A stretch of DNA of 64,000 bases from Oscillospiraceae bacterium (GTDB lineage Bacteria; Bacillota; Clostridia; Oscillospirales; Ruminococcaceae), in NCBI GenBank assembly GCA_031280965.1, contig JAITFZ010000024.1:1-64000 (forward strand), given 5' to 3'. Each line of letters begins with the position of its first letter. Position 1 is the first letter of the stretch. Of the stretch, positions 1 through 7,826 are shown one piece after another. Under the pieces are notes generated by a model. The model was not told where the DNA came from. It searched no databases and saw nothing but the letters and a program-made list of their open reading frames with translations. The position numbers and the translations under genes are program-made.

Positions 1-39
1 ACCGTAAAATCAATATTGAAACAAGCGGGATTGAGGTAA
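1..39 (+). CDS. hicA: HicA-type toxin, C-terminal end only
   Basis: The window opens inside a reading frame ending in SILKQAGLR and a TAA stop at 37-39. Ending in a 'SILKQAGL' block is characteristic of HicA, a small double-stranded-RNA-binding-fold ribonuclease toxin. The rest of the gene lies outside the window. The identification rests on twelve residues plus the HicB gene that follows 32 bases later, which is the usual hicA-hicB order. Confidence 0.7.
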   Translation, partial: TVKSILKQAGLR

Positions 40-71
40 TTCCGCGTGTTTCCACACAAAAGGAGGATATT

Positions 72-485
72 ATGAATCTTGTATATGCAGCGTGTTTTTA
101 TCCGCAAAGCGACGGTAAAGGAGGGTTTACTGTAGAAGTTCCCGATTTGCCCGGTTGTGTTACCGAGGGCGATAATCTTGCAGAAGCTATTACAATGGCA
201 ATTGACGCGGCTTCGGGTTGGGTACTTGGTGAATTAGAAGATGGCAATTCTGCACCATCTGCCACTCACATCAAGGACGTAGTGCTTGACAATCCAAACG
301 GAATCGTCAGTCTTATTGCCCTTGATATGGATAGTTACGCAGAAAAATATGGTGACAAAGCCGTGAGAAAAAACCTCACGATTCCCGCATGGCTTGCGAC
401 TTTCGCCGATAAACGCAATATTAATTACTCGCAAGTTTTGCAAAACGCACTAATCGCTGAATACTCACTTGTAAAGGACGCATAA
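72..485 (+). CDS. hicB: HicB family antitoxin
   Basis: This 137-residue protein has the HicB N-terminal block: a Tyr-rich start (YAACFYP), then GGFTVEVPDLPGCVTEGD and an EAITMAIDAASGW helix, the partly degraded RNase-H-like fold that binds HicA. The C-terminal half (about residues 100-135, NLTIPAWLATFADKRNINYS) looks like the DNA-binding part that lets HicB repress its own operon. An AGGAGG site sits 7 bases before the ATG. It follows the hicA end by 32 bases, so the two form a type II toxin-antitoxin operon. It appears intact. Confidence 0.92.
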   Translation: MNLVYAACFYPQSDGKGGFTVEVPDLPGCVTEGDNLAEAITMAIDAASGWVLGELEDGNSAPSATHIKDVVLDNPNGIVSLIALDMDSYAEKYGDKAVRKNLTIPAWLATFADKRNINYSQVLQNALIAEYSLVKDA

Positions 486-494
486 AGCGTCCTT

Positions 495-959
495 TTACCT
501 CTTCCACGGCGGCAATGTCGGCGGCGGGGTATTAGATACGGCGGGGATATATAAAGTAACCCCCGCCGAAAAGATATAAATATTTCTGTGAATTACATTG
601 TTTTTCATAAGCGCGTCCTTAAACATTTCGCTCCCCATAGTTCTCCGCGCTATGCCGTCCCAAATTCGCAACATAAGCCCTTGCAATCCGCTTGCCGCTT
701 TCATTTTTAGGCACGGAAACGGAAACAGTTTTACGCCGCGGTTGTTTCGGGTTTACGTTAAACTTTATAAGCGGAATTACCGTCCCTGCGAACACGATAT
801 TAGCTTCAAGGTTTGAACTGTTTGCCCGCTTTACTTTTACGTTTTTACTGTCTGTCAAGTCCCCCGTGTTTAATTGCATACGTTTCAAGTATATGCTTGC
901 TTGCCTGTGATTTTACCGTGCTTACGGCGCGGTTTAAGACGTTGTATAATACGTTTCAT
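495..959 (-). pseudogene. Decayed phage minor tail protein (gpZ/HK97 gp10-like)
   Basis: No single frame is open, but three minus-strand frames read in turn resemble prophage minor tail protein Z. From the 5' end: a frame with MKRIIQRLKPRRKHGKI, a second with ETYAIKHGGLDRQ, a third with KVKRANSSNLEANIVF and GTVIPLIKFNVNPKQP, and finally GSEMFKDALMKN in another frame. In that family a 'K.Y.IK..D' block is followed by 'NLEA.I...G..IPL..F' in the same order. At least three frameshifts are needed, so this is a relic. No other phage gene is next to it. Confidence 0.55.
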
Positions 960-1120
960 TGCTTTTTCTTTGTGTGAAGTAATCATAATCAATCACACAT
1001 TCCTTTCTTAATGTTTCATTATTTATCTGTGTTATGACACAGATTTAAACCTGTTTGAATTACGCTATCCCGATGGATTTTGCTGTCCTCGATGTGATTT
1101 TGAATTATATGGGTACGCAC

Positions 1121-1149
1121 TTGACGCAAGTTGATAAATAATGTATAAT
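1121..1149 (+). promoter_or_regulatory. Sigma-A promoter of the transposase relic
   Basis: TTGACG at 1121-1126 and TATAAT at 1144-1149 are separated by exactly 17 bases, with an ATG at 1157. It appears to be the surviving promoter of the truncated transposase gene. Confidence 0.6.
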
Positions 1150-1156
1150 ATGAGGT

Positions 1157-1214
1157 ATGGAATATCCAAAAAATCTTATAGAATTTGAAAAAGTTTTGCA
1201 ACAGACAAACAATG
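1157..1214 (+). pseudogene. IS1595-family transposase, N-terminal stub
   Basis: The start MEYPKNLIEFEKVLQQ matches the conserved opening of IS1595-type transposases, where 'YP..LIEFE..F' precedes a zinc-ribbon region. The similarity stops after about 16-20 codons; the expected zinc ribbon and DDE domain are missing and the sequence runs into the end of an oppositely oriented gene. It is what remains after deletion of an insertion sequence. I see no terminal inverted repeats. Confidence 0.5.
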
Positions 1215-1472
1215 TCAAGTTTCTGATTCTAATTTATAAATATATTTTACTGGCTTGTCCTCTCCACGTACAAAAGGTTCAAAAATATAAAGTCTCTTAC
1301 ACTTCGGACATAACCAAACCTCGTAATCGTATATGCCCGAAAGGTCAAGAACATCAACAGTATCATTTTCAAGAATTTTATCCATAGTCCTATCTGAATA
1401 AACATGATATTGAATATCATTCGGACATGAAGTATTTGACATTCGTTCGTCACATTTACACCATTGTACCAT
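1215..1472 (-). CDS. Small probable zinc-binding protein of unknown function
   Basis: This 85-residue protein starts MVQWCKCDERM and has a second cysteine pair in WLCPKCKRLYIFEP (about residues 53-66), so CxC and CxxC could bind one zinc. The rest is acidic with many aromatic residues. A GGGAGG site lies 9 bases before the ATG and a good promoter stands further upstream at 1527-1555, which argues for a real gene although it sits among mobile-element debris. I do not recognise a named family, and no partner gene suggests a role. Confidence 0.6.
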   Translation of the reverse strand: MVQWCKCDERMSNTSCPNDIQYHVYSDRTMDKILENDTVDVLDLSGIYDYEVWLCPKCKRLYIFEPFVRGEDKPVKYIYKLESET

Positions 1473-1526
1473 TTGTTCAACCTCCCATTCATTCCATGTA
1501 TTAAACTCTATCGAGCGTACTCACTA

Positions 1527-1555
1527 ATTATAGCATAAATCAGCCTAAAAATCAA
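1527..1555 (-). promoter_or_regulatory. Promoter of the small zinc-binding protein gene
   Basis: On the minus strand TTGATT (1550-1555) and TATAAT (1527-1532) are 17 bases apart, about 55 bases upstream of the ATG at 1472. Confidence 0.6.
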
Positions 1556-1578
1556 TAAAAATCGAAAGGAAATAAAAA

Positions 1579-1797
1579 ATGATTGATAATAACACAGTAG
1601 ATAAGGCGCGAAAAACAGTTAAAATTCAAAAACCTAAAATTGCCGAAACCCAAATAAAGTGGCAAAATATACTCCAATATCTGAATTCAAATTTAAGCCC
1701 GAAAGAGAGTAATACTGAGAAATTTTGTACATCACCAACAATTTCATCAAAACCTACACCCGCAATACCCTTGCCTGTAAAGTCCGTACTTCTTTGA
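1579..1797 (+). CDS. Hypothetical 72-residue protein, doubtful
   Basis: The ATG follows AAAGGAAATAAAA, a reasonable ribosome-binding site, and the first 45 residues are Lys/Gln/Asn-rich and look helical. The last 17 codons overlap the 3' end of queH on the other strand, where a real gene would rarely extend. No family is recognisable. It may be a gene remnant belonging to the mobile-DNA debris upstream. Confidence 0.25.
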   Translation: MIDNNTVDKARKTVKIQKPKIAETQIKWQNILQYLNSNLSPKESNTEKFCTSPTISSKPTPAIPLPVKSVLL

Positions 1798-2295
1798 AAG
1801 CTCAAGCGAGCGCTTGTAGCCGTCATTTTTCTTGAAATCGGCTAAAAGCGGCTCTACGCCGTACTGCCCGCCCTTTTCTTCCAATATTCTATTAATAAGC
1901 ACAGCGTTTTTATGCGAGCTGACTGAAAGCGTTGTTGTAAAGAAATCGAAACCTTGTGCTTTGGCGGCTTCGGCAGTTCGGCGAAGCCGCAGTTCTATGC
2001 ATTTTTCACAGCGCTTTCCGCCCTCGGGTTCATTTTCAAAGCCCGCAACCGCATTTAAGAACGTACTGTTTTCGTATTCATCTTCTATTAATTGCACACC
2101 GTGGAGCGCGACAAGCCGCTTTTGCTCGGAAAGGCGTTTTTCATATTCTTCACGCGGCATAATGTTCGGGTTGCTGAAAAATATAACAATATTATAATCG
2201 CCCGCAAGCCTTTCAATTACCGCGCTGCTGCACGGCGCACAGCAACTGTGTAAAAAAAGCCAAATCGAACTGTCTTTTTTTGTCGAATATGCCAC
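1747..2295 (-). CDS. queH: Epoxyqueuosine reductase QueH
   Basis: QueH reduces epoxyqueuosine to queuosine at the wobble base of tRNAs for Asp, Asn, His and Tyr, replacing the cobalamin-dependent QueG. The 182-residue protein shows HSCCAPCSSAVIERL (C18, C19, C22), KRCEKCIELRLRRTA and the C-terminal YGLYRQGYCGCRF (C178, C180); these cysteines carry an iron-sulfur cluster in the family. Length is normal. The start is a GTG at 2293-2295 preceded by GGGGGT; no better ATG exists upstream. It is divergent from the XRE regulator gene and stands alone. Confidence 0.93.
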   Translation of the reverse strand: MAYSTKKDSSIWLFLHSCCAPCSSAVIERLAGDYNIVIFFSNPNIMPREEYEKRLSEQKRLVALHGVQLIEDEYENSTFLNAVAGFENEPEGGKRCEKCIELRLRRTAEAAKAQGFDFFTTTLSVSSHKNAVLINRILEEKGGQYGVEPLLADFKKNDGYKRSLELSKKYGLYRQGYCGCRF

Positions 2296-2325
2296 TTTAC
2301 AATACCCCCGGTTTTTTTGTATAAT
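2296..2325 (+). promoter_or_regulatory. Promoter of the XRE regulator gene
   Basis: TTTACA (2296-2301) and TATAAT (2320-2325) are 18 bases apart, with the ATG at 2368. The -35 element abuts the queH start codon, so the divergent genes share a 72-base control region. Confidence 0.5.
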
Positions 2326-2367
2326 AAATATACAGTGTGAAATGTTGGAAGTGGAGAATAAGAATAA

Positions 2368-3048
2368 ATGAACAACGACTTTCCCCGTATATTATCGTTA
2401 CTAAGAAGTGAGAAGCATTTAAGTCAAAAGAAAGCCGCCGAAGACCTCGGCATAGCGCAGGCTCTGCTTTCGCATTATGAGAAAGGCAAGCGTGAGTGCG
2501 GGCTTGATTTTTTAATAAGGGCGGCAGATTATTATAATGTTTCAACCGACTATCTGCTCGGTCGTTCTCCGGTGAGCAGCGGGCTTTTTCTTACCGAGAA
2601 CGATATTCCCGAAAGCACGTCCGGCGGTAAAGCCGACGGCTTCTCGTTCTCATCATCATTAGCTAAAAAGCTGATTATCAGCAGTATTGATGTAATTTAT
2701 TCGCTTCTTAATAGAATCAAGAACAAAAAGCTAACTCACAGCATATCAACGATTCTGTCGCTTAGTATCTATAAATCATTTCGCCTTGTTTATAAACAAG
2801 GCGGCACAAAAAACGACAAAAACCTATTCATGGTGAATGAGGAAGCGGCGTTCCGTGCCGCAACGGCAGGCGAACTTTTCGCGGAGGGTGCGGCATTAAC
2901 CGCCTTAAAGGAGAGAACAGACAGCGACAATGCCGTTGCGCCTATTGAAATTACAACAGCTTCGCTTGAAAGCGAGTTTAACAAGCAGGCGGCGGCGCTC
3001 CTTAACCTTATCAGAAACAGCGAGAATACAATTAAGAAGTATGAGTAA
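2368..3048 (+). CDS. XRE-family helix-turn-helix regulator
   Basis: Residues 6-62 (ILSLLRSEKHLSQKKAAEDL ... QALLSHYEKGKRECGLDFLI) form a lambda-repressor-type helix-turn-helix that should bind an operator as a dimer. The segment DYYNVSTDYLLGRS closes the domain in the usual way. The remaining 160 residues are helical with no catalytic motif; they probably dimerise or sense a signal. Such proteins are common in Clostridia and mostly uncharacterised. The divergent promoter suggests it may control itself or queH, but that is only inference from position. Confidence 0.85.
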   Translation: MNNDFPRILSLLRSEKHLSQKKAAEDLGIAQALLSHYEKGKRECGLDFLIRAADYYNVSTDYLLGRSPVSSGLFLTENDIPESTSGGKADGFSFSSSLAKKLIISSIDVIYSLLNRIKNKKLTHSISTILSLSIYKSFRLVYKQGGTKNDKNLFMVNEEAAFRAATAGELFAEGAALTALKERTDSDNAVAPIEITTASLESEFNKQAAALLNLIRNSENTIKKYE

Positions 3049-3056
3049 GGCTTTTT

Positions 3057-4469
3057 TTACGGTTGCTGACGTTTTCTTTTAAGAAAGAACTGCAACGCCG
3101 AAACCCCCGCGCGGTAATTAAACACCACAACGAGCAAAAACAACACAACGAGCGTAATGTAGTAGAAGCTCATGTTCTCGGCGAACATAACAACCGCACC
3201 CATCAAACCGAGCAGTATAAGGTTTGTACCCATCTTAACCGGCTTTAAGTCCATGAATACAAGTGAGCGGGTATCTATAATTCTGACCGTGAAAATAATT
3301 ACATAGCTTATTAATGTGGCGAGCGTCGCGCCGTTGATTCCCATAGGTCTGACAAGCAGAAAATTCAACAGCAGATTCGCTGCCGCCCCGCTCATCGCGG
3401 TTAGCAGTGAGCGCACGGATTTTTTGGAAGCGACGTAGACGCTCCCCATAAAGGTAGAAAAGCAGGTGAAAACTACCGCTAAAATTATTAGCGGAGAATG
3501 GCGGAACGCCCCGTCAAAGCCCTCACCCTGCGCCATTATGCTCAGAAGCCGATTAATAAACAACAGCATCGTTGCCGCGACAACATAAATGATTGACTGA
3601 TAAAAGTTGAAAACATCAGAATAAAATTTAGCAATAGTTCGGGAATTTCGCTCTGTTATGGCAGACATGTTCCACGCCTGTGAAAATATTCCCGAAACAA
3701 GCGCGATTATATTAGGGAGTTTATACGCGGCATTGTAAACGCCCGTATATTCAAATCCGTGGATTGCAGTAATAAAGAAACTGCCGGAAACATTTGTAAC
3801 CCACCACATTATTGCAGTCGGCATCATCGGGATTGAAAACCGATACATGAATTTACGAAGCTGACGGTCGATTCCTATAAGCCGCAGGTATGATGTAAGC
3901 CTGCCCATATAAAACAGGAACGCAATTGACGCTAAATCCGCTAAAACTACCGACAGCACGTAACCGAGTACACCCATATTAAAGCCGAGCAGAAAGATTA
4001 AATTAAGCGAGATATTAACAATAGTCGTGAATATGCCGTCAACAGCAAAAAGCCGCACGTTTCCGGTTGAACGCACGAAAAGTGCGCAAACACTTTTTAT
4101 ACTGCCAGTAAAGACGTACAGGTAGATTAAAATACTGTAGTCCGAAAGAAAACTAATCAGACCGATTGACGGAACGATTGGTATAAAAATAATTAATCCG
4201 GTGACAGTAGTAGTAAGCCCTATTGAAAAAACCTGCGATTTATCATATTTATCGTCAAGCCCGAAGCGAATCACCGCTTCACCCACGGACAGCGAAACCA
4301 CGCCCATAATAAGCATACTGGCGTTCACAATAACGCCGACTGCGCCGTACCCTTCGGGTCCGAGTATACCGGTATAAAACGGCATCATTATGTAAACTAA
4401 CAGCTTTGAACCAAACTGTCCGAGTGCGAGGATTAACGTATTAGACGCAAGTCGTTTATATCTGTCCAA
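3057..4469 (-). CDS. Oligosaccharide/lipid flippase (MATE-like MOP superfamily)
   Basis: This 470-residue, very hydrophobic protein has 12-14 predicted membrane helices. It starts MDRYKRLASNTLILALGQFGSK and continues with VYIMMPFYTGILGPEGYGAVG, the classic N-terminus of Wzx-type polysaccharide flippases (loop around residues 15-45). Such proteins move undecaprenyl-linked sugars across the membrane for capsule, teichoic acid or glycoprotein assembly. No glycosyltransferases lie nearby, so the substrate cannot be inferred. It is convergent with the XRE gene (8-base gap) and transcribed alone. Confidence 0.88.
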   Translation of the reverse strand: MDRYKRLASNTLILALGQFGSKLLVYIMMPFYTGILGPEGYGAVGVIVNASMLIMGVVSLSVGEAVIRFGLDDKYDKSQVFSIGLTTTVTGLIIFIPIVPSIGLISFLSDYSILIYLYVFTGSIKSVCALFVRSTGNVRLFAVDGIFTTIVNISLNLIFLLGFNMGVLGYVLSVVLADLASIAFLFYMGRLTSYLRLIGIDRQLRKFMYRFSIPMMPTAIMWWVTNVSGSFFITAIHGFEYTGVYNAAYKLPNIIALVSGIFSQAWNMSAITERNSRTIAKFYSDVFNFYQSIIYVVAATMLLFINRLLSIMAQGEGFDGAFRHSPLIILAVVFTCFSTFMGSVYVASKKSVRSLLTAMSGAAANLLLNFLLVRPMGINGATLATLISYVIIFTVRIIDTRSLVFMDLKPVKMGTNLILLGLMGAVVMFAENMSFYYITLVVLFLLVVVFNYRAGVSALQFFLKRKRQQP

Positions 4470-4529
4470 CAGACAATCCTCCCCGGTTTATTTCACGCAA
4501 GAAAAATTTTTAATAAAAGGAGCCCCATT

Positions 4530-4667
4530 ATGAAAGCATTGTTCAAGTTCACGGTAATCGCGTTAGGATTAGCGGCGATTGCACTCTCGGTTGTTGCGAT
4601 TTGCAACCATGTATGCAGAGATAAGTACTTCTGCTGTGGTGACGATTACGACGATTTAGAGGATTAA
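4530..4667 (+). CDS. Small single-pass membrane protein with acidic tail
   Basis: This 45-residue ORF starts at an ATG with AAAAGGAG 6 bases upstream. Residues 4-25 (LFKFTVIALGLAAIALSVVA) form one membrane helix; the tail contains four cysteines (C25, C29, C35, C36) and ends in an acidic DDYDDLED. The excellent ribosome-binding site, the helix-plus-charged-tail design and the fact that its stop only just overlaps the tadA stop support it as real. Function is unknown; similar tiny proteins occur in Clostridia. Confidence 0.6.
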   Translation: MKALFKFTVIALGLAAIALSVVAICNHVCRDKYFCCGDDYDDLED

Positions 4668-5116
4668 TCCCTAAGCCTTTTAAAAAACTCACTGAGAATC
4701 GCGCCGCATTCCTCTGCCAACACACGGCTTCGCACCATAGGCTTATGGTTCACCGGATAGTCGTAGAGATTCAGCAGTGACGCGCAAGCACCGCCTTTTT
4801 CGTCGAAAGCGCCGTAAACAAGGCGTTTTATTCGTGCGCTCGAAATTGCACCCGCGCACATGGGACAAGGTTCGAGAGTTACATAAATAGTGCAGTCCGT
4901 CAGTCGCCGGGTACGTAAATTCCGGACGGCTTCCTGTATTGCAATAAGTTCCGCATGCATGAGCGGGGAATTCTCCTGCTCTGTTAAGTTATGCCCTCTG
5001 CCGACTATGTTCCCGTCCGCGTCAACAATGACGGCGCCGACGGGAATTTCGCTTATGGCGGCGGCTTTTTTAGCCTGCTCAAGTGCAAGAAGCATGTAGT
5101 GTTCGTCGTTGTGCAT
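4664..5116 (-). CDS. tadA: tRNA-specific adenosine deaminase TadA
   Basis: TadA converts the wobble adenosine of tRNA-Arg(ACG) to inosine. The 150-residue protein has the zinc-dependent deaminase signature: HAE at residues 54-56 (zinc ligand and proton-shuttle glutamate) and PCPMCAGAI with C84 and C87 as the remaining ligands. Length and the N-terminal MLLALEQAKKAA helix are typical. Its ATG overlaps the aspS stop by one base (TAATG), so it is translationally coupled to aspS, another tRNA gene. Confidence 0.95.
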   Translation of the reverse strand: MHNDEHYMLLALEQAKKAAAISEIPVGAVIVDADGNIVGRGHNLTEQENSPLMHAELIAIQEAVRNLRTRRLTDCTIYVTLEPCPMCAGAISSARIKRLVYGAFDEKGGACASLLNLYDYPVNHKPMVRSRVLAEECGAILSEFFKRLRD

Positions 5117-6876
5117 TACTTCTGTTCCTTTAGTTTTAAATGCAACTCATCAAGCTGTTTCGCGTCTACTTCCCCCGGACTTCCCGACATCAGCTCGCTT
5201 GCATTTTTAGTTTTCGGGAACGCCGTAACATCATGCAGATTCTTCGCGCCGCATAAAATCATCGCGAGCCTGTCAAGCCCTATTCCCGCACCGCCGTGCG
5301 GCGGACTTGCGAATTTATATGCGTCAATGAGAAAGCCGAACTTCGATTCAATTTCTTCTTCTCCAAGCCGCAGTGCCTTAAACATGCGCTCCTGAAGCTC
5401 AAAGTCGGTAATTCTTATTGAGCCGCTGCAAAGCTCGGTGCCATTCAGAACAAGGTCGTAGGCTTTCGCGTAGACTTTACCGAATTCACCGCTGTCAAGA
5501 AAGGGCAGACAATCATCGTGCGGCATCGTGAACGGGTGATGCATTGCGTCCCACTCGCCGTTTTCATCATTAAGTTCAAAGAAAGGCATTTCGGTAATCC
5601 AAACAAAATTGTAGCCACTCTCGGGGATTATGCCGAGTCTGCCTGCTGTTTTGGTTCTCATCGCACCCAAAATACGCAGAACAGCCCTAAACTTGTCCGC
5701 CGCAATTAAAGCTGTGTCGCCCTTTTCACAACCGAGCAAAGCGCAAATCTCTGAAAGCTGTTCCCCGGTCACAAACTTCCCGAATGAGCAGGACGGTGCG
5801 TCTTCATGCCAACGAATATAAGATAAGCCTTTCGCACCTATACCTTTGGCGAATTCAATGAGCTTGTCTATCTCTTTTCTTGTAAGCGCCGCCGCACTGC
5901 CTTTCGCGACAATGCCGCGAATACTTTCTGCGTCCCTGAATACTGTAAAATCGGTTTGCTTGGCAAGCTCTGTAATATCGGTAATTTCCATGCCGTAACG
6001 GGTATCGGGTTGGTCTGTACCGTACTTTGCAACGCATTCATCGTAAGTCAGGCGCGGGAGCGGGGTTACAATATCAATATTCACGACTTCGCGCATGACG
6101 TGTTTTATAAAACCCTCAAGCATTTCAAGCACATCGTCAACATCGGCGAACGACATTTCTAAATCTATTTGGGTGAATTCAGGCTGACGGTCGGCGCGGT
6201 TGTCTTCATCGCGGAAGCACCTTGCAAGCTGAATATAGCGGTCGAAGCCTGAAATCATCAGAAGCTGTTTATAAATCTGCGGCGATTGCGGCAGAGCGTA
6301 AAATTTTCCGGGGTGAAGCCGCGACGGCACGAGAAAATCCCGCGCACCTTCGGGCGTGGATTTTATGAACATCGGAGTTTCAATCTCAACGAAGCGATTT
6401 GCATAGAAATAATCCCGCGTCGCTTTAGCTAAATTGTGCCTAAGGAGCAGATTCTTTTGTAAGTCGGCGCTTCGCAGGTCAAGGCTTCGGTATTTAAGCC
6501 GAAGTTCTTCGTTCGCTTTCTTTTCACCGTGAATATCATATGGCAAAGGGGCGGATTTTGAAAGAATTTGTAAATCTTCAACCAAAATTTCAACCGCTCC
6601 GGTCGCAATATCTTTATTTATATTTTCTCGCGCGCGTAAAATGCCCGCTGCCATCAGCACATACTCGCTTTTTACGCTTCCGGCTTTCTCAAAGACTTCG
6701 CGCTTCGTGGTTTCATCGAAAACAAGCTGAACGATTCCCGTTATATCACGCAGGTCAATAAAAATCAACCCTCCCTTATCGCGTAGACGATTGACAAAGC
6801 CGCCTACCGTGACCTTTTTCCCTTGTTTTGCGGCGGCAACCTCACCGCAGTAGTGTGTGCGTTTTAAGTTTTTCAT
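5116..6876 (-). CDS. aspS: Aspartyl-tRNA synthetase
   Basis: This class II synthetase charges tRNA-Asp. At 586 residues it has the bacterial layout: an N-terminal OB-fold anticodon-binding domain (about 1-110, VGGFVNRLRDKGGLIFIDLRD), class II motif 1 and 2 (RYIQLARCFRDEDNRADRQPEF near 215-235), the bacterial GAD insertion (about 290-410) and motif 3 (GGAGIGLDRLAMILCG near 530-545). It is the first gene of an aspS-tadA operon. Whether the enzyme also mischarges tRNA-Asn cannot be judged from this sequence alone. Confidence 0.96.
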   Translation of the reverse strand: MKNLKRTHYCGEVAAAKQGKKVTVGGFVNRLRDKGGLIFIDLRDITGIVQLVFDETTKREVFEKAGSVKSEYVLMAAGILRARENINKDIATGAVEILVEDLQILSKSAPLPYDIHGEKKANEELRLKYRSLDLRSADLQKNLLLRHNLAKATRDYFYANRFVEIETPMFIKSTPEGARDFLVPSRLHPGKFYALPQSPQIYKQLLMISGFDRYIQLARCFRDEDNRADRQPEFTQIDLEMSFADVDDVLEMLEGFIKHVMREVVNIDIVTPLPRLTYDECVAKYGTDQPDTRYGMEITDITELAKQTDFTVFRDAESIRGIVAKGSAAALTRKEIDKLIEFAKGIGAKGLSYIRWHEDAPSCSFGKFVTGEQLSEICALLGCEKGDTALIAADKFRAVLRILGAMRTKTAGRLGIIPESGYNFVWITEMPFFELNDENGEWDAMHHPFTMPHDDCLPFLDSGEFGKVYAKAYDLVLNGTELCSGSIRITDFELQERMFKALRLGEEEIESKFGFLIDAYKFASPPHGGAGIGLDRLAMILCGAKNLHDVTAFPKTKNASELMSGSPGEVDAKQLDELHLKLKEQK

Positions 6877-6929
6877 TGTCTGTACCTTCCGAATTTAGTT
6901 TCTTTATTATTTTACCATATTTTAATAAA

Positions 6930-6962
6930 AAAAACAAGCCCGCATTCAGGCTTGTTCTTTTT
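6930..6962 (-). terminator. Rho-independent terminator of the ABC operon
   Basis: AACAAGCC and GGCTTGTT form an 8-bp stem with an 8-base loop, followed on the minus strand by eight T. It lies 7 bases past the last permease gene and before aspS. T-rich flanks on both sides could make it work in both directions. Confidence 0.8.
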
Positions 6963-6968
6963 AAAAAA

Positions 6969-7826
6969 TTATTCCTTTACGCCTCCCAATTGAACACCTG
7001 CTATTATGTACTTAGATAAAGAGAAATATACGATAAAAAGCGGTAAAACCGACATCGACAACCCTAAGTAAACTGAACCAAAGTTTGTATTATAAAGATT
7101 TCCGCTCAGTTGTCTTACCATTATGGGCATAGTATATAATCGCACATCAGTTAAGAGTATCATCGGCATTAACAGTTGATTCCATGTACCGACGAAAACA
7201 AAGATTGCCTGCATTGCAATTGCGGGTTTCATCATCGGCAAAACAATAAAATTAAAGGTACGGAATTCATGAGAACCATCTATTCGTGCCGCATTTACAA
7301 TATCAAGTGAGAAAGTTGAAAGCAGATATTGCCGCATAAAGAAAACAATTGGAGGTGCGGCAATTGCAGGAAGAATAAAAGGCAGAAAATTATTCACCAT
7401 ATTTATGTTATACATAAACTGAACGAAACCAATTGCCGAAAGCTGTCCCGGTATCATCATTACAGCAACAATAAAGGTGAAAACACTTTTACGGAATCTC
7501 CAGTCGTATGCGGTCAATGCATAGGCGGTAAGACAGGAGAAGTAAGTCGCGCAAATTGTTGCACCCGATGAGATTATCATAGAATTTCTAAAGCCTACAA
7601 TTGCATTAAAGGTTCTTCCCCGACTCAATGCCCTCATATTATCTGCTAAAAAATTAGACGGAACCAACGAAAGCGCTTGCTGTTGAATTTGAACAGAACT
7701 CCTTGTCGCGTTCACAAACATGATAATAAACGGAAGAATGCTCATAATTCCAAGAATAATGCAAACTATGTAAATTACTACTTTAAAGCCTATTCTAAAA
7801 GTTTTTTTAGCTTTTGTTTCCGTCAT
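6969..7826 (-). CDS. Carbohydrate ABC transporter permease, MalG-type
   Basis: This 285-residue protein has six membrane helices and the permease EAA loop at about residues 185-205 (NAARIDGSHEFRTFNFIVLP), which docks on the ATPase subunit. The family (binding-protein-dependent transport inner membrane component, CUT1 class) imports oligosaccharides. It starts directly after the partner permease stop, at an ATG. The ATPase is not in the operon; CUT1 systems of Firmicutes often use one shared MsmX-like ATPase encoded elsewhere. Confidence 0.9.
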   Translation of the reverse strand: MTETKAKKTFRIGFKVVIYIVCIILGIMSILPFIIMFVNATRSSVQIQQQALSLVPSNFLADNMRALSRGRTFNAIVGFRNSMIISSGATICATYFSCLTAYALTAYDWRFRKSVFTFIVAVMMIPGQLSAIGFVQFMYNINMVNNFLPFILPAIAAPPIVFFMRQYLLSTFSLDIVNAARIDGSHEFRTFNFIVLPMMKPAIAMQAIFVFVGTWNQLLMPMILLTDVRLYTMPIMVRQLSGNLYNTNFGSVYLGLSMSVLPLFIVYFSLSKYIIAGVQLGGVKE

